A DNA stretch of 11,724 nt from Symbiodinium natans (GCA_905221605.1 CAJNDS010000245.1:176870-188593), one strand, 5' to 3'; counted from the stretch's first letter, positions 1 through 7,875 are shown. Made by a program: numbers and translations. The notes: generated from the letters alone by a model not told the origin.

Positions 1-40
1 GCTTTCGAGTGACGAGGTGGGCCTGCCTGGAGATGTAGGC

Positions 41-92
41 TCGGGGGTTTGGGGTTTAGGGTTGAGGGTTTAGGGGGGTTGGGTTTCGGGGC
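41..92 (+). repeat. decayed telomere-like repeat, G-rich strand
   Basis: A run of G-rich heptamer-like words (TTTGGGG, TTTAGGG, TTGAGGG, TTTAGGGGGG, TTTCGGGG) with only one perfect TTTAGGG step. It reads as a degenerate interstitial telomere-like stretch rather than a chromosome end, because ordinary sequence follows on both sides. A similar, weaker stretch lies at 271-319. Confidence 0.8.
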
Positions 93-427
93 TTCCGCCC
101 AAAGAGTTCAGAAGTTGGGCTGTGGAGAATGTCACACGTTTGATTGCTGAGAGGTCGCCCATCACAACGGCCAAAAGTGTGAGGGTCTGCCTTTGGCTTC
201 TCTCTGTACGTGCACTTCCTTGTAGACACATAGAATACAAGGACGCTTCGTTCGCTTCAGCCCTCCCGTCTAGGTTTTAGGGTTTCGGGTCCTAGGGTCT
301 GGGGGTTGGTAGGCTAGGGATTGCAAGTAGCACGCCCACAGCCCCTAAATCACCCAAGACTCCCACAACTACTGAATCCCCACCTGGTAACATGAGCATC
401 TCCGGGCGTCTTGCAGGCTTCAGAACT

Positions 428-540
428 GAGGGTTTAAATGTTAGTCTTCAGGATGAGGGCTTAAGGTTTGGGTTTCAGAATTTCAGGGCGAAAGTTTAAG
501 GCTTGGTGTGTTAGGGTTTAGGGTTTAGGGTTCAGGGGGG
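428..540 (+). repeat. decayed telomere-like repeat ending in a short clean TTTAGGG run
   Basis: The left part holds scattered TTTAAG, TTCAGG and GGGCTTAAGG words. The right end, 511-540, is clean: TTAGGG, TTTAGGG, TTTAGGG, TTCAGGG and then a G run. Decay increases leftward from the clean end. Orientation is G-rich on the plus strand, like its neighbours at 41-92 and 655-861. Confidence 0.8.
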
Positions 541-654
541 TAACGTAACGTGTGCTTGCAAGTAGCCCTCGACTCCCCCAGCAGGCAGCGCCCGTTCTCT
601 CTTCGGTGGCTCCGGCCCTGATTCAGGCTGGAGGGCTTCTGCCGGGAAAGTTTT

Positions 655-861
655 GGTTTTAGGGTTTAGGGATGGGCCATATCAGAACAGCTACGCCACC
701 CCAAATTGGGACTTAAAGTTGAGGAGCCGGCCATACCTGGCCCGGGCAACTCGGCTCCCAAGGCTTACATCGTTAGCAAGTTGGTGTTGAGGGTTTAGGG
801 CAAGTGTAAGGTTGAGGGTGTAGAATCTAGCATTCAGGGTCTTAGGGCGTAGGGTTTAGGG
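655..861 (+). repeat. two telomere-like clusters with unique spacer
   Basis: Clusters at 655-671 (TTTTAGGG then TTTAGGG) and 787-861 (TTGAGGG, TTTAGGG, then decayed words, ending GCGTAGGGTTTAGGG) flank about 115 bp of non-repetitive sequence. Both clusters are G-rich on the plus strand. No open frame of note crosses the spacer. Confidence 0.7.
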
Positions 862-1419
862 AAGAACTCTGTCCACCCTAAAATGGAAAAGCACCAGGCT
901 GTGGGAGCTGCAGATGGAACGCGCGGTTGAGTGAGGATTGGGCTGAACTACAAAGCTCACCGGCCACCTGTTTTCGTCGCATAGGCCTTTTGTAGACCCT
1001 GCCAGCTCCCAGATGCCTTTTTTTGTGATGCTGGCCGAATCTTACAACGAGCAACCCCCACCATAGCCCTTACAAAGCTGGCAGCAGAACGTTGATGCTA
1101 ATGGATGCCCAGTGTTGGCTCATGTTAACTGAAGTTGGCTGAGGACTTCCAGGTCATTAGGGAATGTGACTCCCCTGCTGTCAGGAAGGCCCATTCGCGT
1201 CTTGGGTTCGGCAGAACCGTACGGCACAGTAGATCGAGATATACATGCAGCCATTCGCTGCCTATTGAGGCTTGAGGGTGCAAAGCCTGAGGTTTCGGGA
1301 TTCTGACACTGCGCTGTCCCACCACTGGTTGGAGGGGCTGCCTTAAGAGGCCTAGTTTAAAGGTATGGAAATCTTGACGTAGGTACTGAGGCACTGCTTT
1401 AAACCCCCCCCAAGCTCAG
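862..1419. other. intergenic stretch without a supported gene
   Basis: Telomere-like words are almost absent here, and the sequence looks unique at this scale. A reverse-strand open frame of 89 codons (1125-1394) crosses part of it, but it shows no recognisable motif and no coding-type codon pattern. I see no RNA gene. The right edge holds a run of eight C at 1404-1411. Confidence 0.5.
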
Positions 1420-1545
1420 CAAAAGGCGCTGACCAAAGTGTCGCGCGGCGCGCTGACTGCTGCTGCAAGCGCAGCAGCCGCCACCGATGTGGGAAGCGAG
1501 CAGCTTAAGCGGTTCTTCTTGGGAAACATGCAAGCAGGCAAGCAG
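1420..1545 (+). other. exon-like alanine-rich patch (possible exon or gene remnant)
   Basis: The frame is open from 1390 (in-frame TGA at 1387-1389) to a stop after 1755. The codon-like part reads QKALTKVSRGALTAAASAAA at its start, continues through AATDVGSEQLKRFFLGNMQ and ends AGKQ at 1545. Alanine is encoded by mixed GCT, GCA and GCC codons. There is no ATG before 1528, so if real it would be an internal exon. A possible acceptor AG lies at 1418-1419 and a possible donor GT at 1546-1547, both falling on codon boundaries. Beyond about 1600 the frame runs into non-coding-looking sequence and finally into telomere-like repeat. I recognise no family. Alanine-rich segments next to AAACCCT repeats recall coccidian genomes, but that is only an analogy. 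Confidence 0.22.
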
Positions 1546-1725
1546 GTGGTAGAGGTCTTGTGCCGTGCCAGTGCCTGCAGGGAAACTGTTAATATTAGGA
1601 GTTTGAGGTATGGGAGGGGTTACCTTTCGGGGTACCCCTATGATTGGAAATGCCCACATAAGGGAGTTTACGAAAATAGAGGGGACCCTTCATCCAAACC
1701 CCCCCCTTTTCATAAGGAAAGTCCC

Positions 1726-1758
1726 AAGCCCCAAACCCTAAACCCTAAACCCTAAACC
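1726..1758 (-). repeat. clean telomere-like run, C-rich on plus strand
   Basis: Consecutive CCCTAAA heptamers (about three perfect copies, preceded by a CCCCAAA variant) run from 1732 to 1758. On the minus strand this is TTTAGGG. The open frame entering from 1438 translates it as a KPQTLNPKP-type peptide, which is a repeat artefact. Confidence 0.9.
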
Positions 1759-1759
1759 G

Positions 1760-1942
1760 ATGGGGTATATAGAATCCCTAAGCCGACACCGAGGCCGGCA
1801 GGAGGCCACGGATGCCACTACGGCCTCTGCGGCAGCAGCTGCGGCTGTGGCCCGCGCGTTGCGCGCTCTGGTTCCAGCTGCGAGCTTGGGTAGCTTTGAT
1901 AGCTTTGATAGGGTTAAGGGCAGTTTAGTATTTGGGGTTTAG
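1760..1942 (+). other. small alanine-rich open frame, possible exon remnant
   Basis: An ATG at 1760 opens 60 codons ending in TAG at 1940-1942. Residues 24-29 form a six-alanine tract (1829-1846, codons GCG GCA GCA GCT GCG GCT), followed by VARALRALVPAASLGSFDSF. A 9-bp duplication (TAGCTTTGA at 1891-1899 and 1900-1908) produces the SFDSF repeat. The ATG sits directly on the edge of the telomere-like run and the stop lies inside the next one, so the frame limits look accidental. The central alanine-rich part resembles the patch at 1420-1545 in composition. No family is recognised. Confidence 0.18.
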
Positions 1943-2003
1943 GACTTAGGTTTAGGGTTGAGGGTTTTTGGGGTTGAGGGCTGAGGGTTTAGGGTTAGGG
2001 CTT
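1931..2003 (+). repeat. decayed telomere-like repeat, G-rich strand
   Basis: Words TTTGGGG, TTTAGG, CTTAGG, TTTAGGG, TTGAGGG, TTTTTGGGG, TTGAGGG, CTGAGGG, TTTAGGG and TTAGGG follow one another. It has opposite orientation to the run at 1726-1758, only about 170 bp away, so the two together bracket a small block as CCCTAAA...TTTAGGG. Confidence 0.85.
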
Positions 2004-2940
2004 GGTAGCGCCGGTGAGCAGGTTGATGGGTCTGGAGTCAAGGCTTGGGCTCGGGCGCAGGGTACACTCACGGACCTGGCCGTAAGACAAGCGTGGAGCC
2101 TCCCAAGATCAACCCCAGATGCACGCATGCCATGCATGAACTCAATTGGATGTCTAGTGTAGGGCTTACATTTGGGTTGTTGATCAACGGTGGTTGCATG
2201 CAGAATGCCTGCTGACAGCAAGCCTCCCCGGGTGTTACATGTTCTTGGTCTTTCTAGGGTTGTGCCGCTTTTGGCTGGAGGGTGTTGAGTTTAGGTTCTG
2301 GGGCTTAGAGTATATGTGGTTTAGGAGCTTGGAAGCTTCTGGGGGCATTTGGAGGACACGCCATGTCGCGCCAGGCTGCTGCGACGGCGGACATGTTTGC
2401 ACCCTTCGCGCCAGAGGCACAGAACTGGTGCTGCTTTGGAATGTTAGGATGACGGTCTAGAGAAGGCCGCACATCGGATATACGAGCGCATCAGGCGGCT
2501 GCAATAGTGTAGAACGCAAACTGGAAAAGCCTTCAGCTGGCAAACTGGTATCTGCAAAGATTCAGAGTTGAGTTAGGCAACTTCGTAGGCTGGTCAAAAA
2601 CTCCATTGGGGCCTTGAAAGGCTAAAACAGTGCAAGGGCTTCTCAGAGGTGGATCAGATGAGGTGGTGCAGGTGAAGGGACAGGAGCATCTACGTGAGTG
2701 CCTGGCGTTAATTCTCTCAGCGCTACACCTAGATATATAAGGCCATGAATGAAACCCCAAGCAGCCTAAACCGTCAGGCGTGTATAGTTCAGACCTTGCC
2801 CCTTGGCTCCCGAGAGGCAGCGCAAAGCCTGGTGTCCATTGCTGCGGGCTCAGCGCAAAGATCCCAAAAAAAGATCCCAACAAAAACGCCAAAGCCCTAC
2901 TTTGAGAACCCCCAAATCAAGAGGGTAGAGGCAGGAGTCT
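2004..2940. other. gene-poor stretch, weak telomere-like words only
   Basis: Between 2251 and 2330 there are sparse G-rich words (CTAGGGTT, GAGTTTAGG, TCTGGGGCTTAG). The rest shows no repeat of note apart from a 13-bp-period duplication of AAAGATCCCAA at 2857-2867 and 2870-2880. Several open frames of 60-119 codons overlap on both strands. None has a recognisable motif, and the longest (reverse, 2533-2892) has no feature that sets it above chance. Confidence 0.5.
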
Positions 2941-2950
2941 GTTGAAGGGA

Positions 2951-3206
2951 CTACGACTTAGAACAGCACGGCATGCGCAGCTTTGCTTCCCTGATCTGTG
3001 GGTCGTTACAGACCCACGAGTTGCACCTGATGGGCCATACGCCCTCCAGCGTTGTTAAACGTAGTGCAGGTTCCTTCATCTGCGATGACTTTGTGTGTGC
3101 ACAGACATTCGCGACACGGAAATATGTCAAATGGAAAGGCAAAAGCTCAAAGCCTACATTCATTAGAACCGTATGCAGGTACACAGTGAACATATTATCA
3201 TTTTGA
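2951..3206. other. island free of telomere-like words, open on both strands
   Basis: This stretch differs from its surroundings in lacking TTTAGGG-type words. It is open in one frame on each strand: reverse 2951-3193 (80 codons) and forward 2973-3206 (77 codons). Neither peptide shows a recognisable domain. The forward peptide has several Cys and Lys residues (for example ICDDFVCAQTF) but no zinc-binding spacing I can defend. A perfect 7-bp inverted repeat, GTGGGTC/GACCCAC, with a 6-base spacer lies at 2998-3017. It could be a remnant of a unique gene or mobile sequence. I cannot assign a strand or a product. Confidence 0.2.
2998..3017. repeat. short perfect inverted repeat (7-bp stem, 6-base loop)
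   Basis: GTGGGTC at 2998-3004 pairs with GACCCAC at 3011-3017 around GTTACA. It could form a small hairpin in DNA or RNA. There is no U run after it and no adjacent supported gene, so no function is assigned. Confidence 0.6.
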
Positions 3207-3430
3207 TGCCTTCACACTTCGCTTCAGTATTCGCTCTTTGCAAAGCCATGGGCCATGAAAGGGAGAGCGATAGATAGAAGCATAAAGGCATGCGTTTTTC
3301 GGGTTGAGCTCTGGCTGTGCTTCTCCCCCTTCAACAGGACTTGCGTGTCTTGAGTCCTAGGCTAATTGGGCCACAGAGTCCGCGATTCCACGCTCTGCTG
3401 TCTCTTGCCCCCCCCTCTCCCACCCCGCCG

Positions 3431-4113
3431 CCTAAAAGCCCTAAAACCTAAACTCCGAAGACTCCTGAAGCCCCCTCCGCGGCCGCCGAAGTAAAAAGCA
3501 ATGCTGGAAATCCAGGTACCTTAAAAGCCCGCAAAGCCTTCCCCCCAAAGTTTCGTGCTTCGCCCAGCTTCGCACGGCGAGTGTTTCGGCTGGACCAGGC
3601 CAGGACACGCCAGGACCGAAGGAATCAGATTCAGGGTTTTGGGATGTAGGCTGAGGGCTTAGGGTTCGATAACTCTGAGATCCTAGGCAAGACCGTCTTG
3701 CTAAGCACTTGCAACTTCATCCGCAGGGCTCAGCACAGCCAGTTCAGAGGGCCCCACGGATTGAAACTCCTTCTTGATTTTAGCCGGTTTGGGTTTGGTG
3801 CTCCATCCCTGAACCCTAAACCCTGAACCGCAGCCCGTAGGTCTTTAGGGTGATCAAAATACCCACCCTTGAGTCCCTTATTAGCGATTCTCGCGGTGCA
3901 GGTACAGACCCAGGCTATGGCGGTGACTGCAGGGTTCCGGTCACTCACTAGGCTTTGTGGGTTCCGGCTTAAACCCTGGGTTCAAGATAGCCGGTGAGTA
4001 GCCCAAGGTGACGTTAAGCCCAGAATCCCCAAAACCATCTAAAAGCCGAAAACCCTACGATGTCTACAACCAAACCCAAGAGAACCCTTAAACCCCAAAA
4101 TTCCTTAAGTTAA
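3431..4113. repeat. decayed telomere-like sequence, mixed orientation
   Basis: C-rich words occur at 3431-3452 (CCTAAAAGCCCTAAAACCTAA), G-rich words at 3631-3667 (TTCAGGG, CTGAGGG, CTTAGGG), C-rich again at 3811-3829 (AACCCTAAACCCTGAACC) and in a diffuse C-rich stretch at 4016-4113. The unique-looking sequence between them carries no supported gene. The reverse open frame at 3730-3948 reads a QGLGF-type peptide from the 3811 repeat, so it is an artefact. Confidence 0.65.
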
Positions 4114-4676
4114 AGCCAAGACTGAAGCCAAGACCAGTAGAGACTTCCTGCGGCCAGGCGCTGTCGGAAGTGGACCTTCGCCCTTGCTGACACCAGCCGC
4201 GTGGAATCCCAGGGCTCGAGCGTTTCGTGGTAAAGGATGCTCAGTATAGGGGTCGAAGAATTACTAATAATATTCCCTTATGGTTCCTTTGCAATTGCAC
4301 TTTAAGAACCCCCCAAAACCCTATTCTCCTTCTTCAGGCCCCTATATGAGTGGGAATCAGGTAGGTAGGGCTCATATTGGAGAGTTTAAGATGTAAGCAG
4401 CGTGTTGAGATGTGTGCGTGTGTTAGGGTTCAGGGTTTTGCTGAGGGCTGTAGGGATAGGGGATGTCGGGTCTGCTCTAAAACAGGGGAGGGAGGCCCAA
4501 GGGCAGGCCGCCTAATCTGCTCTACCGTTCCTTAAGCTTCTAAGGTTTCATGAATACCTCCTCTTCTTCACCCAAAGCCTCATTATTTTTGACCACACCC
4601 CATGTTGAGGGCCAGGCCAGGACTGTCAGGAGCCCCAATAGAAGTTCAGGAGCTTCAGGGCGTTGAGGCAAATGAG
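4114..4676. other. gene-poor stretch with one weak telomere-like cluster
   Basis: A single G-rich cluster at about 4422-4456 (TTAGGG, TTCAGGG, TGAGGG, TGTAGGG) lies in otherwise plain sequence. The part at 4256-4300 is locally A+T-rich. No open frame with coding character was found. Confidence 0.5.
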
Positions 4677-4707
4677 CCCCCCCCCCCTCCCCCCCGCCCC
4701 CCCTCCC
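4677..4707 (+). repeat. near-pure cytosine tract
   Basis: Thirty-one bases that are nearly all C, interrupted by three T and one G, in three successive C runs of seven or more. The complementary strand is G-rich with several runs of seven or more G, so it meets the usual pattern for G-quadruplex or i-motif formation. Open frames crossing it give proline-rich or glycine-rich low-complexity peptide, which is not evidence of coding. The exact run lengths are prone to sequencing error. Confidence 0.85.
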
Positions 4708-4899
4708 GGTTATTGAAGTCTCCCTCTATAGTATATTTCCGTGGAGTTGAGGGAGCCAGGTACCATAAGGGCCCAGAAAATTTGCCAGCAGTTGGCTTGG
4801 GTTGACGGCTTGGCCGAAAACAGCTGTGGCCGAGGTATTGGCGGCGTGCCTGGATGCGGCAGGCTTTCCCCCTCACCATGCAGCGCTAAGAGCTTTACG

Positions 4900-4929
4900 A
4901 ACCCTAAGAACAAGACGTTTAGGGTTTAG
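4900..4929. repeat. back-to-back telomere-like words in opposite orientation
   Basis: A single CCCTAA at 4902-4907 is followed within about 12 bases by GTTTAGGGTTTAG at 4917-4929. This is the smallest place in the window where the C-rich and G-rich orientations face each other. Confidence 0.6.
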
Positions 4930-5075
4930 AGTGTTGAACGCACTCCATGCTAAGTAAGGCGACCCTGCACCCTGCAGCCGGTGCAGGCATTTCCTGAAAT
5001 ATCTTGAGAGTCAAACCTCCTAAAGTGGCGCCCCTGAGCAGCCTCAGGCTAGAAATCCAATAAATAATAAGATTA

Positions 5076-5445
5076 CGAAAACATTGCAAAAACAATGGGT
5101 CGGAAAATGCAAAAATACTGGTGCCGAAAATGCGAAAAGATGGGTCCGAAAATGTGTCCGAAAATGGGTTTCGGGCAAAAGTGTGTCCGAAAATGGGTCC
5201 GAAATGTGTCCAAAAATGGGTCCGAAAATGAGCCGGAACTCAGTGCTCTCTTGCTTCTCAATTCAAAACAAAAGCAATCCCAATTTCAAGCCCAATGTCG
5301 AACCCGTTTTCGGACCCATTGTCGGAGCCCTTTTTGGACACATTTTCGGACCCATGTTTTTCCCGAAACCCATTTTCGGACCAATTGTTCCCGCGTTTTG
5401 TGGCTTGAACCCATTTTCGGACCCATTGTTTTGGCAATGGTTTCG
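5076..5445. mobile_element. foldback (inverted-arm) repeat element built on a 12-bp unit
   Basis: The left arm, 5076-5231, carries repeated GGGTCCGAAAAT units. CCGAAAATG is exact at 5124, 5146, 5158, 5187 and 5222, with further one-mismatch copies. The right arm, about 5273-5445, carries the reverse complement, with CATTTTCGG exact at 5341, 5371 and 5412. The outer ends match as terminal inverted repeats: CGAAAACATTGCAAAAACAA on the left against CGAAACCATTGCCAAAACAA (right end, complemented), and the match continues through ATGGGTCGGAAAATG. A non-repetitive centre of about 40 bp lies at 5232-5272. A weaker match, GGCTAGAAAT at 5047-5056 against GGCAGAAAT complementary to 5452-5460, may extend the ends outward. 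No convincing target-site duplication is visible and no transposase is encoded. The 12-bp unit is a multiple of three and lacks stops, which explains the overlapping open frames here (peptides like MGPKM, FGPIF). Mobility is inferred from structure only. Confidence 0.6.
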
Positions 5446-5997
5446 GAATTAATTTCTGCCAAAAGATTCTAGTGGTTGCCTGAAGGGGCCCCTTAACCCT
5501 ACAGAGCCCTGCACCCGAAGCATCCCCTAACCCAGAGCTTTGCTTGAGCCCCCGAAAGCCTTGAACCCTAACACAAAACCCAACCTGCAAGGTGCCGTCA
5601 TCGCTTCTGCTTGGGCGGATCCCAGCTTCAGAGCGGAAAAGGAGGTGGCGGCTTTGGGGGGCTGGGGGGAGCTTGGAATTGTGAGTTTCAGGGTCGCGGT
5701 TTAGGAGGTTTAGGAGTTAGAGGACTAGAGCTGAATTTTGAGTTCAGGCTTTGGAGATGTTAGTTGGTTGGGCTGGGTGTCGCAATGTCAGGTTTGGGCA
5801 GCTTGCGCTGCTAGTGCCTGCTCAGCCGTGTCATACTAAGGTACCTTTCGATTCTGACTTAGACAGCTACCTCAAAGCCTTGAAATCCGCATCCTAAGCT
5901 TCCCTTGAACCCAAGGCTAAACCCTGAAGAGCCTGAGGGCCCTAACCCAACCGAACCCAGAGCTGAAGTGAGAAGCGGGGAGCGTTGAGTGGTACAG
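5446..5997. repeat. decayed telomere-like sequence, mostly C-rich on plus strand
   Basis: C-rich words are frequent at 5488-5584 (CCTTAACCCTAC, CCCCTAACCC, GAACCCTAAC) and 5871-5962 (GCTAAACCCTGAAG, GCCCTAACCC). A G-rich decayed patch lies between them at about 5690-5765 (TTTCAGGG, GGTTTAGGAGGTTTAGG). No gene is supported in the stretch. Confidence 0.65.
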
Positions 5998-6108
5998 TAG
6001 GGTTTAGGGTTTAGGGTTTAGGGTTTAGGGTTTAGGGTTTGGGGTTTGGGGTTTGGGGTTTGGGGTTTGGGGTTTGGGGTTTGGGGTTTAGGGTTTAGGG
6101 TTTAGGGG
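5998..6108 (+). repeat. cleanest interstitial telomere-like array with a TTTGGGG variant block
   Basis: After a partial unit at 5998-6002 there are five perfect TTTAGGG copies (6003-6037), seven perfect TTTGGGG copies (6038-6086), and three TTTAGGG copies (6087-6107), with no interruption or indel in 105 bases. The left edge is sharp. The right edge grades into decayed words. The array offers many G-runs spaced by three or four bases, so quadruplex formation on the plus strand is expected from the pattern. It is interstitial, since unique sequence lies on both sides. The homogeneity of the variant block suggests local tandem amplification of one mutated unit. Confidence 0.95.
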
Positions 6109-6179
6109 CTTCAAGGGTTTCGTGCTGTGGGGAACGGGATTCGGGGTTCAGGGTTAAGGGCTGGGGGTTGGAATATAGG
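6109..6179 (+). repeat. decayed right shoulder of the telomere-like array
   Basis: Words such as CAAGGGTTTCG, GGGATTCGGGGTTCAGGGTT and AAGGGCTGGGGGTTGG continue the array in increasingly diverged form, with the G-rich strand still on plus. Confidence 0.7.
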
Positions 6180-6281
6180 GATGCGGGGACAAGTGGTGCT
6201 CAGAGATCTACGCTCTCCACCCCCCAAGAGCAGCGGGATACGACGGTTCGCTTTCAGCAAGTCGGGCTTCGGATGATGCTT

Positions 6282-6338
6282 GGGGGCATGGCTTTTGGGG
6301 GATTTGGGGCTTTGGGGCTTGGGGTCTATACTTGGGGC
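6282..6338 (+). repeat. G-run cluster of TTTGGGGC type
   Basis: G runs of four or five occur at 6282-6286, 6297-6301, 6306-6309, 6314-6317 and 6321-6324, separated by TTT, CTTT or CTT. The effective unit is an 8-mer, TTTGGGGC, distinct from the heptamer of 5998-6108. Similar 8-mer words recur at 9125-9142 and 9392-9410. The pattern is compatible with a G-quadruplex. Confidence 0.7.
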
Positions 6339-6360
6339 AGTTCAACCACGCCCCTGGCAG

Positions 6361-6468
6361 GAGCTTGCGTCAACAGCGAGCAGCGTCCTGATGGATGCGC
6401 GTGCACCGAGCGAGGCAGAGTCAGTTTGGAATGTCTGGCAGTTGTACTGCGAATCAACCTTGTCATAA
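6361..6468 (+). other. exon-like patch ending in a stop (possible terminal exon remnant)
   Basis: After a plausible acceptor (CCCCTGGCAG, AG at 6359-6360) the frame reads 35 codons to TAA at 6466-6468. It starts ELASTASSVLMDARAPSEAE and ends SVWNVWQLYCESTLS. Codon choice looks more like real coding than the surrounding translated repeats, and it has two Trp and one Cys. Upstream the same frame runs into the G-run cluster, which is not coding-like, so a real product would need splicing. I do not recognise the family, and a 35-residue open stretch can arise by chance. Confidence 0.17.
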
Positions 6469-6660
6469 ACAACTTGGGTTGATGTGAATCATGTGCCCTA
6501 AACCTAAACTATCATCAGCATTTCCCAGAATAGAGATCCCCATACAGGACCCGCAATGTAGATCAAGCGCAAAAAACGGGCTTCGGGTTTTCTGGGGTTG
6601 CCTTGCCCCGCAACACTGCGTCGAAGGTTGGTCCAGGGAAATATCCCGAAGGATGTTGGA

Positions 6661-6715
6661 GTTTGGGGTATAGGGTTTCGGGTTCAGGGTTCAAGGTTTA
6701 GGGTTTAGGGTTTTT
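6661..6715 (+). repeat. telomere-like repeat, G-rich strand
   Basis: TTTGGGG, TATAGGG, TTTCGGG, TTCAGGG, TTCAAGG, TTTAGGG, TTTAGGG and TTTTT follow one another, with the cleanest units at the right end (6697-6710). Confidence 0.85.
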
Positions 6716-6966
6716 ACACAACCCCACCTTGAAGCCTGAATGAAAGCAGGCTCTTGGTCTTTGTACTCCTTAAGCCCCTCTGCTAACAGGCCAAAGCAGC
6801 CGCTCACAGCTTCTACGCGCAGATGGCGCTTGCACGATTCGAGGAGTGGACGAATCCTTTTGGAAGGATTTGGGGATGAAGGGTCTTGGGGTCAGAAAAC
6901 CGGGAGGTTGTTTCTGGCGTCTGAGCATTCGGGCCTGAGGACTTGACCTGGCAGCGCCTCTTCGTG

Positions 6967-6990
6967 AAACCCTAGTCCCAAACCCGAAAC
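6967..6990 (-). repeat. short decayed telomere-like stretch, C-rich on plus strand
   Basis: AAACCCTAGTCCCAAACCCG and the following AAAC form about three degraded CCCTAAA units. It faces the G-rich run at 6661-6715 across about 250 bp. Confidence 0.6.
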
Positions 6991-6999
6991 TCACATTTT

Positions 7000-7780
7000 G
7001 GGGCGTCCATGGAAATCACCGGAGCCCTTCTGTGAGCAATGCGCCGAGAGGTTCGGGGGTGCTGTGGTCAGTGCCTGTCCGGCTGGCTGTAGGTTTTCGG
7101 TGTCAGTCAGGCCCCGGAGGTGCCTGAGGTACTTGCGCCAAATTCCCGCCCCCCAAGAAAAAACTACTATCGGCTCATGTTCCTTAGTTTGCGGAGGCAG
7201 GAGATGAACAGTTTAGGCTGTGAGCCGCTGCCTTATGCTGCAGCAGGCAAGCCCTAAGCACCAAAAAGCACCAAACAGGCACGCATCTAGGCACAAAGTC
7301 AGATCAGCATCTTAAACTCAGAAGATCTCTCTCCTCAACGCTTACAGTCCGCGGCAGGCGCGTGCCTATCGTGACTAGCACGCTGGAAGCCCTAAACCCA
7401 CAGACACTGCAACGAGCCAGAAGCCGATAAACCAAAAGGGATCGGCCGAGCCATCCTTTCCCCCTGAACGGCGATTCTTTTATTCTTGGGTGACCCTGAA
7501 CCCCACACTCCTCAGTCCGAATCTCCCCGCAAGAGCAGGAGTTTGCTCCAACCTTGGATACGGTGCCCGATCTTAGAGGGAATGGGGGTACGGGTTTTGC
7601 TACTTTCGGGGTGGGGCGGCGCCGGCTGGCCTCAGTTGTATGGGTACGGCCCCTGCGTTCCGGGCTGCTCTACGAGGAGGTGACCGGTTGAATCGGCCAA
7701 GAACCCGAAGCCTGAAATCTCGAAGAGGACCCCCAACGCGATGCGAGGAACCCTCAACACCAAACCGCAACGACCGACAG
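7000..7780. other. gene-poor stretch, nearly free of telomere-like words
   Basis: Only isolated words such as CCCTAAACCC at about 7390 occur. Forward open frames of 65-71 codons (6998-7207, 7486-7683) and reverse shadows are present but have no recognisable motif. I see no RNA gene or repeat array here. A small direct duplication, AGCACCAAA, occurs at 7257-7265 and 7267-7275. Confidence 0.45.
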
Positions 7781-7783
7781 CTA

Positions 7784-7875
7784 AAGCCGCCCAACCCAAA
7801 AAGCCCTAAGGCACTGAAACCCGATCCTACCCTAAGCAGGAACCCTAAACCCTAAACCCTATAAGCCCTAAAACT
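7784..7875 (-). repeat. telomere-like repeat, C-rich on plus strand
   Basis: Decayed units (CTAAAGCCGCCCAACCC, AAGCCCTAAGG, CTACCCTAAGC) lead into a clean AACCCTAAACCCTAAACCCT at 7841-7860, then ATAAGCCCTAAAACT. The forward frame through it ends in a peptide of the NPKSPKALKPDP type, a repeat artefact. Confidence 0.85.

Noticed and set aside
1732-1758. Telomerase RNA template (CCCTAAACCCTAAA)
   Set aside because: The same word occurs in several places as part of repeat runs, and no conserved RNA structure or promoter is visible around it.
2533-2892. Reverse open frame of 119 codons
   Set aside because: There is no recognisable domain, signal or codon pattern, and a forward frame overlaps its start. 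Its length is within what is expected by chance at this base composition.
3650-3700. tRNA T-arm-like word GGGTTCGATA
   Set aside because: The flanking bases do not pair to form the T stem, and no acceptor stem or anticodon arm can be built around it. The word is part of a decayed telomere-like stretch.
5076-5445. CRISPR-like repeated words
   Set aside because: The units are only 12 bp, are tandem without regular spacers and reverse orientation halfway. The window is also clearly eukaryotic in character.
5069-5468. AAGATT at both sides of the foldback element as a target-site duplication
   Set aside because: The right copy lies 17 bases outside the matched inverted repeat end, while the left copy lies almost directly against it. 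The two do not define symmetrical element ends.
5084-5590. Overlapping open frames with MGPKM, VSENGSE, FGPIF and SDPF type repeats
   Set aside because: They are translations of the stop-free 12-bp unit of the foldback element in several frames, so they do not support a protein.
5998-6108. True chromosome end
   Set aside because: Unique and decayed sequence continues for thousands of bases on both sides, so the array is interstitial.
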